NCBI GenBank assembly: GCA_963699225.1
Contig: OY969423.1
Coordinates: 1,488,001 to 1,552,000, forward strand
Length of the DNA: 64,000 nt
Direction: 5' to 3'
From: VRUE01 sp963699225
Lineage (GTDB): Bacteria > Actinomycetota > Thermoleophilia > Solirubrobacterales > 70-9
The translations under genes and the position numbers were made by a program. The notes below the pieces were generated by a model, which saw only the letters and a program-made list of their open reading frames with translations, was not told the origin of the DNA and did not search any database. Position 1 is the first letter of the stretch. Every line of letters begins with the position of its first letter. This document shows, piece by piece, positions 7,514-15,437 of this stretch.

Positions 7514-9013
7514 ATGGGACTGAACCTCGCATCGCTGCTTACCGAGAGCGCCGAGCGGACACCGGAGCTGCCGGCGATCCGGCTCGGCGACGTCGAGCTC
7601 TCCTACGGCGAGCTCGACGAGCGCAGCGCCCGCTTGGCGACGCTGCTCAGTGCGAAGGGCATCGGGCCCGGCGACCGCGTCGGCGTGATGCTGCCCAACG
7701 TCCCCGAGTTCCCGATCGCCTATTACGGGGTGCTGCGCGCCGGCGCCGTCGTCGTGCCGATGAACGTATTGCTGAAGCGGCGTGAGATCGCCTTCTACCT
7801 CGAGGACTCGGGCTCGAAGCTGCTGCTCGCCTGGCAAGGCTTCTGCGCCGAGGCGCGCGAGGGCGCGGCCGACGCCGGCACTGAGCTGATCGAGGTCGAT
7901 CCGGCGAGCTTCGCCGAGCTGCTGGCAGAGCACGAGCCCTCCCCCGGCCTGCACGAGACCGACGAGGAGGACACCGCGGTGATCCTCTACACGTCCGGCA
8001 CCACCGGAAAGCCAAAGGGCGCCGAGCTGACGCACCTCAACCTCTTCCGCAACGCCGACGTCTCCAGTCGCACCACCTCAGAGATCTCCGAGGGCGACGT
8101 CGTCCTCGGAGCCCTCCCCCTCTTCCACTCCTTCGGCCAGACCGTCGGCATGAACTCCTCGCTCAAGGTCGGCGCCTGCCTCACCCTGGTGCCGAAGTTC
8201 GACCCCGGCGAGGCGCTGGCGACGATGCAGCGCGACGGCGTCACCCACTTCTACGGCGTGCCGACGATGTACGGGGCGCTGCTGCACCACCCCGAGCGCG
8301 AGGGCTTCGACACCTCCTCGTTGCGCATCTGCATCACCGGTGGCGCTTCGATGCCGGTCGAGGTCCTGCGCGGCTTCGAAGAGGCCTTTGGGGCGAAGGT
8401 GATGGAGGGCTACGGGCTCTCGGAGACTTCGCCGGTCGCCTGCTCCAACCATCCCGACAAAGAGCGCAAGGCGGGCTCGATAGGAGTACCGATCGAGGGG
8501 GTCGAGATGCAGGTCGTCGACGAGAACGACGAGCCGGTCGCCCAAGGGGAGGTCGGCGAGATCGTGATCCGCGGCCACAACATCATGAAGGGCTACTGGC
8601 AGCGCCCCGACGCCACCGAGGAGGCGATGCGCGGCGGTTGGTTCCACAGCGGCGACATGGCCCGCACCGACGAGGACGGCTACTTCTACATCGTCGACCG
8701 CAAGAAGGACCTGATCATCCGCGGCGGCTACAACGTCTACCCGCGCGAGGTCGAGGAGGTGCTCTTCGAGCACCCGAAGATCCGCGAAGCGGCCGTGGTC
8801 GGCGTCCCCCACGACGAGTGGGGCGAGGAGATCGGTGCCGCCGTTGTCTGCCACGAGGGCGAGGAGCTTGCCCCCGAGGAGGTCAGCGCCTATGTCAAGG
8901 AGCGCATCGCCGCCTACAAGTACCCGCGCCTGGTCTGGTTCGTCGACGACCTGCCCAAGGGGCCGACGGGCAAGATCCTCAAGCGGGAGATCGACACTCC
9001 CGCCTCTGTGTGA
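7514..9013 (+). CDS. Long-chain acyl-CoA ligase (FadD-like, ANL superfamily)
   Basis: 499 residues, normal for the family. It activates a carboxylic acid with ATP and joins it to CoA. The P-loop YTSGTTGKPKG is at residues 159-169. Further on come the A5 motif GYGLSET, the A7-A8 hinge GWFHSGDMARTDEDGYFYIVDRKKD and IIRGGYNVYPREVEEVL, and the A10 motif PTGKILKREI with the catalytic Lys near the C-terminus. The N-terminal half (LLSAKGIGPGDRVGVMLPN) is typical of medium- and long-chain enzymes. It ends 87 bp before the R2lox-SCP2 gene, whose oxidase domain belongs to a family that binds fatty acids, so a joint lipid pathway is plausible (inference). Chain length is not readable from sequence. Confidence 0.9.
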   Translation: MGLNLASLLTESAERTPELPAIRLGDVELSYGELDERSARLATLLSAKGIGPGDRVGVMLPNVPEFPIAYYGVLRAGAVVVPMNVLLKRREIAFYLEDSGSKLLLAWQGFCAEAREGAADAGTELIEVDPASFAELLAEHEPSPGLHETDEEDTAVILYTSGTTGKPKGAELTHLNLFRNADVSSRTTSEISEGDVVLGALPLFHSFGQTVGMNSSLKVGACLTLVPKFDPGEALATMQRDGVTHFYGVPTMYGALLHHPEREGFDTSSLRICITGGASMPVEVLRGFEEAFGAKVMEGYGLSETSPVACSNHPDKERKAGSIGVPIEGVEMQVVDENDEPVAQGEVGEIVIRGHNIMKGYWQRPDATEEAMRGGWFHSGDMARTDEDGYFYIVDRKKDLIIRGGYNVYPREVEEVLFEHPKIREAAVVGVPHDEWGEEIGAAVVCHEGEELAPEEVSAYVKERIAAYKYPRLVWFVDDLPKGPTGKILKREIDTPASV

Positions 9014-9100
9014 CGAACTCACTCCAAACGATCCTGGCTGCTCAGCCAGTTTGGCAGTAACCTCCGCTGCGGCAGCCCGCCGGACCAGCAAAGGAGAGAG

Positions 9101-10384
9101 ATGAGCGTCGCGTCGCAGAGCCTGATGGACAACGTCACCTACGAGGACCTCTACAAGCGCTGGGAGCAGGGCAACTGGAGCGCCTACGACATCGACCTCT
9201 CCGCCGACAAGACGGGCTGGGAGGGCCTCAGTGACATCCAGCGGCGCTCGGCGATGTGGATCTACTCGATGTTCTTCTACGGCGAGGACCGCGTCGCCGA
9301 CACCCTCGCCCCCTACATCACCGCTGCCCCGACCGAGGAGCAGGCTTACTTCCTCGCCACCCAGCAGGTTGACGAGGTGCGCCACTCGGTCTTCTTCCAC
9401 CGCTTCTTCAAGGACGTGATCGGCGTCGGCGGCGACTCGATCGAGCAGACCCTCTCCGCCACCCTGCCGCAGCTCAACTGGGGCTACCGCGGCATCTTCG
9501 ACCGGCTCGACCTGATGGCCGAGGAACTGCGCAAGGACCGCTCGCTGCCCAAGTACGCGCAGGCGATCACGCTCTACCACCTGATCGTCGAGGGCTCGCT
9601 GGCCCAGCCCGGCCAGCACTTCATCGAGGACTTCTTCTCCTCCGAAGACACGATGCCCGGCTTCAGCTCCGGCATGGCCAACGTCTCTCGCGACGAGCAA
9701 CGCCACATCGGCTTCGGCGTCAAGGTCCTCTCCGAGCTGCTCAAGGAAGGCGCACCAGGTTGGGAGGAGAACCGCGCCGCCGTGGTCGAGCTGCTGCGCG
9801 AAGTGCTGCCCTACGGCCCGGCCGTCTTCTACCCGCCCAACTTCGACCGCTCCTACACCGAGTGCTACGGCTTCTCGCTCGAGGACATCTTCGCCTTCGG
9901 CCTCAAACTGATCCGCCAGCGCTGGCGCACGATCGGCTACCCGACCGAGGAGATGCCCGCCGGCGTCTTCCCCTTCGACCCCGAGGCCTCGGCCGAGGAC
10001 GTTGCCAAGAACCAGGTCAAGCTGATGGAAGCCGGCATCCTCGGTCCGCCCGACCTGATCCCGCAGGCGACGCCCGAGACGCAGCGAATCTACTTCGACG
10101 TGGTCAAGCGGGCCGCCGACACCCGCGCCGCCAACGGCTCGCCGCTCGTATACCAGTGGCACTTCACCGACGCCGAGCCCTGGCACCTGGTGATCGACAA
10201 CGGCTCGACCCGAGCGGAACCGGGCGAAGCCCCCAACCCGACGCTGACGCTGGAGGCGAGCTGGAAAGACTTCGTCGGCATGAGCAAGCCGGATGCGAAC
10301 CCGCTGAAGATGGTGCTCACCCGGCGCCTCCGGCCGCGCGGCTCGATCCGCGAGATCGCCCGCATGCGCAAGGTGTTCCGCTAG
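9101..10384 (+). CDS. R2lox-like Mn/Fe ligand-binding oxidase fused to C-terminal SCP2 domain
   Basis: 427 residues, preceded by AAGGAGAGAG. Residues 1-300 form a ferritin-like helical bundle with all six di-metal ligands: E62 (YGEDRV), E92/H95 (DEVRH), E164 (YHLIVEG) and E199/H202 (DEQRH). V65 (ligand+3) and Y159 (ligand-5) sit exactly where R2-like ligand-binding oxidases make their Val-Tyr ether crosslink, and E164 to E199 is 35 residues as in mycobacterial R2lox. It lacks the long C-terminal tail expected of a true ribonucleotide-reductase R2. Residues ~325-427 (YQWHFTDAEPWHLVIDNGS ... PTLTLEASWKDFVGM) match an SCP2 sterol/lipid carrier domain. R2lox structures contain a bound long-chain fatty acid, so a lipid oxidase that carries its own lipid-binding module is likely. 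The reaction is unknown. Confidence 0.85.
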   Translation: MSVASQSLMDNVTYEDLYKRWEQGNWSAYDIDLSADKTGWEGLSDIQRRSAMWIYSMFFYGEDRVADTLAPYITAAPTEEQAYFLATQQVDEVRHSVFFHRFFKDVIGVGGDSIEQTLSATLPQLNWGYRGIFDRLDLMAEELRKDRSLPKYAQAITLYHLIVEGSLAQPGQHFIEDFFSSEDTMPGFSSGMANVSRDEQRHIGFGVKVLSELLKEGAPGWEENRAAVVELLREVLPYGPAVFYPPNFDRSYTECYGFSLEDIFAFGLKLIRQRWRTIGYPTEEMPAGVFPFDPEASAEDVAKNQVKLMEAGILGPPDLIPQATPETQRIYFDVVKRAADTRAANGSPLVYQWHFTDAEPWHLVIDNGSTRAEPGEAPNPTLTLEASWKDFVGMSKPDANPLKMVLTRRLRPRGSIREIARMRKVFR

Positions 10385-10387
10385 CGC

Positions 10388-11794
10388 CTAAGAGACCGGC
10401 GGGCGGGCGTCGGCCCAAGGCCGCTCGGACTCGATCTGAGCAGCTAGAGAAAGCAGGGTCGCCTCCTCGCCGGGGCGGCCGATGACCTGAACGGCGAGCG
10501 GCATGCCGTCAGGGGCGAAGCCCGTTGGCACCGACATTGCCGGGTTGCCGAGGTGGTTCCAGGGCACGCAGTAGGGATAGAAGCGGCTCATGCCGAGCAC
10601 GGTGCGGATGGCGCCCTGACCCTCCCAGCGGCGGATCGGCAGGGCGGTACCGCCCATCACCGGCGTGACCAGCACGTCGAAGGACTCGAAGAGCGCGTTG
10701 ACCCGAGCGACGTCGGCCTCGCGGCCGCGCAGGGCGCGCTCGTAGATCGCGTCCGGGAGCGTGCTGCCCAACCTGCCGAAGCCACGCGTGCGTCGTTCCA
10801 GGCGCTCGGGGTGGGGCACTTCGGCCACCGTGTCAGCGACGCCACGCAGGAAGCGCGGCGTGATGTTGTTGCCGATCCCGCCCCAGGCGGGATCCTGCTG
10901 GGCCACGTCGTGACCGAGCGAGCGCATTAGCTCCGCGGCATCGAAAACGGCCTGCTTGACGTCGTCGGAGACGAGCGGCGGCGCGGCGGCGCGCGGCGCC
11001 AGGGTCGAGTAGGCGACCCGCAGCTTGCCGGGCGGCGTCTTCGCCGACTCGACGAAAGGGCGGTCGGGTGGCGGCGGCGCGCCGGGCTCCGAAGAGCCAC
11101 CGGCGGTGATGTCGAGCCAGAGCGCGGTGTCGAACACGTTGCGGCTGAGACAGCCGAGTACGGCGAGTCCGTGCCAGCCGTCCTCGAGCGGTGCCAGGGA
11201 GATCCGCCCGCGCGAGGGTTTTAGCCCGAAGAGGCCGCAGGAAGCAGCCGGCAGGCGGATCGAGCCACCACCGTCGCCGGCGGAGGCGATCGGCACCAAG
11301 CCGGCGGCGACCGCCGCCGCCGAGCCGCCGCTCGATCCGGCGGGGCTGCGTTGCAGGTTCCAGGGATTGCGGGTGACGCCGTAGGTGGCCGACTCGGTGA
11401 AGCCGCAGATCGCCAGCTCGGGCAGCTGCGTCAGGCCGACGACGATCGCGCCGGCCTCGCGCAGCCGGCGCACCATCTCGCAATCGGCGCTCGCCGGCTC
11501 GGTGAAGGCGTCGGTGCCGTGCAGGTTGACCTCGCCGACCACGTCGACTTCGTCCTTGATCGCGATCGGCACACCAAGCAACGGCCGCTCCTCACCAGCC
11601 TTCAGCCGCGCTTCGGCCTGCTCGGCCTCGAGCAGCGCCTTCTCGGCGAAGACCTTGCGGAACGCGTTCAGTTGCGGATTGATCCGCGCGATCCGGTCGA
11701 GGCAGAGCTGAACGAGCTCTTTAGGAGACACCTCCCCGTCTCGCACCAGCTCGGCCTGTCGTGCAGCTCCGGCAAAGGCAAGGTCGTCGCTCAT
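10388..11794 (-). CDS. Amidase signature family hydrolase
   Basis: 468 residues, ATG at 11794. The Ser-cisSer-Lys triad is complete: Lys80 in GVPIAIKDEVDV, the cis-Ser in GSSGGS (153-158) and nucleophile Ser178 in GGGSIR. The C-terminus carries the usual NPAMSVPTGFAPDGMPLAVQVIG. The enzyme hydrolyses an amide, as in GatA, indole-acetamide hydrolase and nylonase relatives. There is no gatB or gatC nearby and the sequence is that of a stand-alone amidase, so a role in tRNA-Gln transamidation is unlikely. It is convergent with the R2lox gene, with 3 bp between stops. Confidence 0.9.
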   Translation of the reverse strand: MSDDLAFAGAARQAELVRDGEVSPKELVQLCLDRIARINPQLNAFRKVFAEKALLEAEQAEARLKAGEERPLLGVPIAIKDEVDVVGEVNLHGTDAFTEPASADCEMVRRLREAGAIVVGLTQLPELAICGFTESATYGVTRNPWNLQRSPAGSSGGSAAAVAAGLVPIASAGDGGGSIRLPAASCGLFGLKPSRGRISLAPLEDGWHGLAVLGCLSRNVFDTALWLDITAGGSSEPGAPPPPDRPFVESAKTPPGKLRVAYSTLAPRAAAPPLVSDDVKQAVFDAAELMRSLGHDVAQQDPAWGGIGNNITPRFLRGVADTVAEVPHPERLERRTRGFGRLGSTLPDAIYERALRGREADVARVNALFESFDVLVTPVMGGTALPIRRWEGQGAIRTVLGMSRFYPYCVPWNHLGNPAMSVPTGFAPDGMPLAVQVIGRPGEEATLLSLAAQIESERPWADARPPVS

Positions 11795-11809
11795 GCTGAC
11801 ACAGCGTAT

Positions 11810-11926
11810 TGAGACCTATCCCGGTAGGGGTGGAACGTCTTGCACTTTTTCGGCATTACCTTGCGGCGCTAGCCAGATCCGTTCCACCGAAAAAGTTAAG
11901 TGGAACCCCTACCGGGATAGGTCTCA
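11810..11926. repeat. 117-bp element with perfect 22-bp inverted ends
   Basis: TGAGACCTATCCCGGTAGGG (start of the left arm, 11810-11831) is matched perfectly in reverse complement at 11905-11926. The 73-bp interior has two further inverted pairs: GGTGGAACG (11829) with CGTTCCACC (11880), and CTTTTTCGG with CCGAAAAAG. The right end includes the stop codon of the MMPL gene and the left end lies 16 bp above the amidase start. No target-site duplication is evident. It may be a MITE-like remnant or a structured terminator/leader. Confidence 0.7.
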
Positions 11927-14122
11927 GGCCTCAGCGGGCTCGGGCTCTGCCGTGCCGCTCTCGAAGCTGAGATCCGGCAACGCGCGGTCGAGCCAGGAGG
12001 GCATCCACCAGTTCCAGCTGCCGAGCAGCTTCATCGCCGCCGGTACCAGGATTAGGCGGACCAGGGTCGCGTCAAGGGCGATCGCCACCGCGCAGCCTAG
12101 GCCGAGCTCCTTGATCGAGGGCACGCCGGTGAGGACGAAGACGGCGAAGACGCAGGTCATGATCAGCGCCGCCGAGGAGATCGTGCGGGCGCTGGTCGAG
12201 AGACCTTCGGCGACGGCCCGTTCGTTGTCGCCGTGCTCGAGGTAGTGCTCGCGGATCCGCGACATCAGGAAGACCTCGTAGTCCATCGAGAGGCCGAAGA
12301 CGATGGCGAAGATCAGCGGCACGTTGATCGTGTCGAGCGCGCCCTGGTTCTCGAAACCGAGCAGGCTGTCGAACCAGCCCCACTGGAAGATCGCGACGAG
12401 GACGCCGAAGGCCGCCCCGATCGAGAGCAGGTTCATCAGCACCGCCTTCAGCGGCAAGAGCAGCGAGCGCAGCATCACCATCAGCACCAGGTAGCTGAGC
12501 GCGAGGACGAAGAGGATGATCTTCCACATCGAGCCGCTGACCTGGGCGCGGGCGTCCTGGCTGCGCGCGGTTTCGCCACCGACGTCAACGCTGGCAAGAT
12601 GGGCGAGCGCGGTCGCGGGGACGACGTTGTCGCGCAGCCGTTCGACCAGGGCGATGGTCGCGTCGGACTCGCTGGGAGCGCTGGGCGTGGCCTGGATCAG
12701 GACACTGGAGCCGGAGAAGGCGGGCGGCGCCACGGCGCTGACGCCGGGGGTCGAATCGATCGTGCGAGCGAAGCCGGCGATCGCCGCGCGGTTCTTGCGC
12801 GCCTGGGGGGCGCTCTCGAAGGAGGCGACCATCTGTACGGGGTCGGTACCGCCACCGAGCTGCTTGGAGGCGAGTTCGTTGCCGATCCGCACATCACTGT
12901 CCTTGGGGAACTGCTTGATCGCCTGCGTCCCAGTTTCAATCGAGAGCAGCGGGATCGCCAGGGTCAACAGCACCGCCGAGACCCCGATCACCGCGCGCCA
13001 AGGATGGGCCATCACCCGCGTGGTCCAGCGCACCCAGAAGGCCTCGCGGTCCGGTCGCTCACCCCGGCGGCGAAACAAGCCGAGCGCCTTGGCGACTATC
13101 CCGCCCGGCAGCACGCGGTCGCCGAGCATCGCGATCAGGGCGGGTAGCAGAGTCGTCGCGGTCAGGATCGAGACGGCGACTACGGTCATCGCCCCCAGCG
13201 CCATCGAGCGCAGCGCCTGGTTGTCGACCATCCAGAGGCCGGCCAGCGAGACGATCACGGCGAGACCGGAGAAGGCCACCGCCAGGCCCGAGGTGGAGAG
13301 TGCCTCGGCCCGCGCCGCCTCCGCGTCGCGGCCGCGGGCGCGCTCCTCGCGGTAGCGGGCGAGGATGAAGAGGGAGTAGTCGATCGCCACCCCGATCCCG
13401 ATCATCGAGGCCATGTTGGTGACGAAGACCGAGGTCTCGACCTGCAGCGAGATGAAGTAGATCAGCGCCCCTGTCACCATCACGCTGACGAAGCCGAGCA
13501 CCAGTGGCAACGCCGCGGCGGCTAGCGAGCCGAAGACAACGAGCAGAATGATCGCGACGATCGGGAAGCCGCCGGCCTCCGCTTTTTTCAGGTCTTCCTT
13601 CGAGAGCTCCTGCATGCCGGCCCAGATCGTCGGCTGGCCTGCGAGGTAAGTGGTCACCCCGTTGACGGCGGTGCCGGGGTCGAGGTCTTCGCGCAAGTCG
13701 GTCGCCGAGTCGATCTGGCGATCTGAGGACTTTTCGCTGTGCAGCGGCAACATTGCAGTCCCGGTCCGCTGCAGCGCGACCTCGGCCCGGCGGGCCGTGG
13801 CCGGCGGCAGGGTCACCTTTTCGAGACCGGCGACGGCATGGCGCACTCGATCGACCGCACTGGCGCGGGCGGCGGCGCTGGCGCCTTCTTCGGCCTGCAG
13901 CAACACCGCGATACCACCGGTCTTGTCGCTGAAGTCCTTTTCGAGCGAGTCGCTGACCGCCTTTGACTGCGTGCCCGGGACGTCGAAGCCGCCCCCCGTC
14001 AGGTGATCGGTCTGGTGCGAGGCGATCGGCAGCGCGACGGCCACGACCGCGATCCAGGCCGCCAGGACCCAGCGGCGCCGGCGCCCCAGGAATCCCGCGA
14101 GTCTGACCATGAAGTCACGCAT
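11924..14122 (-). CDS. MMPL/RND-family transporter
   Basis: 732 residues from an ATG at 14122. Two homologous halves each have a membrane helix, a large extracytoplasmic loop and a block of five or six helices. The first helix block has GVAIDYSLFILARYREE with the family Asp-Tyr proton-relay pair; the second has GLSMDYEVFLMSRIREHYLEHGDNERAV. Relatives export lipids, glycolipids or drugs using the proton gradient. The TetR gene immediately upstream in the same direction is the likely regulator. The C-terminus ends in a short Glu/Pro-rich tail. The substrate is unknown. Confidence 0.92.
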   Translation of the reverse strand: MRDFMVRLAGFLGRRRRWVLAAWIAVVAVALPIASHQTDHLTGGGFDVPGTQSKAVSDSLEKDFSDKTGGIAVLLQAEEGASAAARASAVDRVRHAVAGLEKVTLPPATARRAEVALQRTGTAMLPLHSEKSSDRQIDSATDLREDLDPGTAVNGVTTYLAGQPTIWAGMQELSKEDLKKAEAGGFPIVAIILLVVFGSLAAAALPLVLGFVSVMVTGALIYFISLQVETSVFVTNMASMIGIGVAIDYSLFILARYREERARGRDAEAARAEALSTSGLAVAFSGLAVIVSLAGLWMVDNQALRSMALGAMTVVAVSILTATTLLPALIAMLGDRVLPGGIVAKALGLFRRRGERPDREAFWVRWTTRVMAHPWRAVIGVSAVLLTLAIPLLSIETGTQAIKQFPKDSDVRIGNELASKQLGGGTDPVQMVASFESAPQARKNRAAIAGFARTIDSTPGVSAVAPPAFSGSSVLIQATPSAPSESDATIALVERLRDNVVPATALAHLASVDVGGETARSQDARAQVSGSMWKIILFVLALSYLVLMVMLRSLLLPLKAVLMNLLSIGAAFGVLVAIFQWGWFDSLLGFENQGALDTINVPLIFAIVFGLSMDYEVFLMSRIREHYLEHGDNERAVAEGLSTSARTISSAALIMTCVFAVFVLTGVPSIKELGLGCAVAIALDATLVRLILVPAAMKLLGSWNWWMPSWLDRALPDLSFESGTAEPEPAEA

Positions 14123-14226
14123 TGGCTGGACAGCCAGCTTTTCGGATGAACGTGCGCGCGTCTGTGAGTGCGATCACTCCAAACGGTTCCGCTGGAGTTC
14201 GACGTCCTATTAAGCGGGAGGGAGCG

Positions 14227-14835
14227 CTACTCGGAGATCAGCAGGTAGCGGCCCGAGGCCGCTGCCACGGCGAGGCCGCCGCTGATGTCGCGCTCGGTGT
14301 CGGAGAGCGCCTGCAGGGCGAAGCCGTCGGCGATCGCGAAGAGGAAGGAGACGATCTCCTCGGCGTCGTGGCGCAGCTTGAGCACGCCCTCCTGTTCCTT
14401 GGCGCGCAGCACGTCGGCGACGTGCGAGCGAGTGCGCTCGAAGAGCTGGCCGACCTCGTGCTGGATCTCGGGGTTGCGGCGGCCGGCGCTGAAGAGCTCG
14501 TAGAGAAGCAGGAAGAAGGTCGGCTCGTTCTCGATCAGGTCGGTGAGACTGGCGAGCAGGACGTCGATCACGTCGTCGACCGTCTCCGCTTTGGCCAGCG
14601 GCTCGTCGAGCCGGGCCACGCGGATCTCGGCGTCGCGGCGCACGACCTCGACCAGCAGCCGCTCCTTGGTCCCGAAGTAGTAATGGAGAAGGCCGCGGCT
14701 TACGCCCGCCTCACGAGCGACGTGCTCGAAGGTCGACCCGGCCGCGCCGCGCTTGGCGACACTGACCCGCATCGCATCAACAATGCGCTGCGCCTTCTCG
14801 CCGCTGAGCTCCCGCTCCTTTGTAGCCGCCTCCAT
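14227..14835 (-). CDS. TetR-family transcriptional regulator
   Basis: 202 residues from the ATG at 14835; the longer frame adds an unconserved Pro/Arg-rich stretch. The N-terminal HTH is complete: QRIVDAMRVSVAKRGAAGSTFEHVAREAGVSRGLLHYYFGTKERLL. The remaining 150 residues are the helical ligand-binding domain, whose FFLLLYELFSAGRRNPEI segment is typical. It lies 104 bp upstream of the MMPL gene on the same strand. In that gap GAGTG-CGAT-CACTC (14166-14179) is a candidate operator half-site pair. Repression of the exporter is inferred from this arrangement. Confidence 0.9.
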   Translation of the reverse strand: MEAATKERELSGEKAQRIVDAMRVSVAKRGAAGSTFEHVAREAGVSRGLLHYYFGTKERLLVEVVRRDAEIRVARLDEPLAKAETVDDVIDVLLASLTDLIENEPTFFLLLYELFSAGRRNPEIQHEVGQLFERTRSHVADVLRAKEQEGVLKLRHDAEEIVSFLFAIADGFALQALSDTERDISGGLAVAAASGRYLLISE

Positions 14836-14951
14836 CAAGGTCAGTCTACGTCGCCCGGGCGGATAGACGACCAACGCTGCCTGGCATGCCCGAGCGTCGC
14901 CCCCGGCCAAGCTGGCGCGTCATCCGTGGGTATGCCAGGCGAGGCGGTCGT

Positions 14952-15377
14952 CTAGCTGCCGTTGATGCTCGTCGTCGACGTGTACTCGAACTCCTCCTCA
15001 GCGCCGAAAAGGGCGTCGAGCACGGTTTTGCGCGCGTCCTCGCTGAGGATCAGGGCGACGGCGGCGCCGACCAAGCCGAGCAGGATGATGCGGCCGAGCT
15101 TGCTCTTCTTGCGCTTCTTCGGCGCCCGGAAGGCCTCGGAGGCGTCGCGCAGGTTCTCCGCCGCGACCTTGAGGTCACGCTGCACCTTCTTGTCGCCGGT
15201 GACGGCCTTGACGGTGCTGCCGTTGCTGGTCGCGCGGCCGTAGGCGCCCTTCGCCGCTTCGAAAGCCTTCTTCAGGCTGTCGCGCAGCTCTTCGTCCTCG
15301 ATCAGCCGCTCCACGTAGGGGTTCTCGCGTGCGTTCGCATAAAGATCGGCGGCCTGGGTCGCCTTGGTCTTGCTCAT
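14952..15377 (-). CDS. Small single-pass membrane protein, unknown function
   Basis: 141 residues. The first 85 are a charged, helix-forming region (DLYANARENPYVERLIEDEELRD ... VQRDLKVAAENLRDASEAF), followed by a basic patch KKRKKSKLGR, one membrane helix (IILLGLVGAAVALILSEDA, about 95-113) and an acidic tail. The positive-inside rule puts the long N-terminus in the cytoplasm. No catalytic motif is visible; I do not recognise a named family. The translated frame is well formed and starts after an AGGAGAAGG site. It is followed by an imperfect inverted repeat (GCCTGGCAT at 14880, ATGCCAGGC at 14933) that may end transcription. Confidence 0.7.
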   Translation of the reverse strand: MSKTKATQAADLYANARENPYVERLIEDEELRDSLKKAFEAAKGAYGRATSNGSTVKAVTGDKKVQRDLKVAAENLRDASEAFRAPKKRKKSKLGRIILLGLVGAAVALILSEDARKTVLDALFGAEEEFEYTSTTSINGS

Positions 15378-15437
15378 GCCTTCTCCTCGCTGGATTCTCC
15401 TGGGGCACTCAGAATAACTCGCATCGATCGGGCGGCG

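Noticed and set aside
8078..10186. 702-codon open frame on the minus strand
   Set aside because: Lies antisense to the acyl-CoA ligase and R2lox-SCP2 genes, has no recognisable domain, and is the expected shadow of high-GC codon bias.
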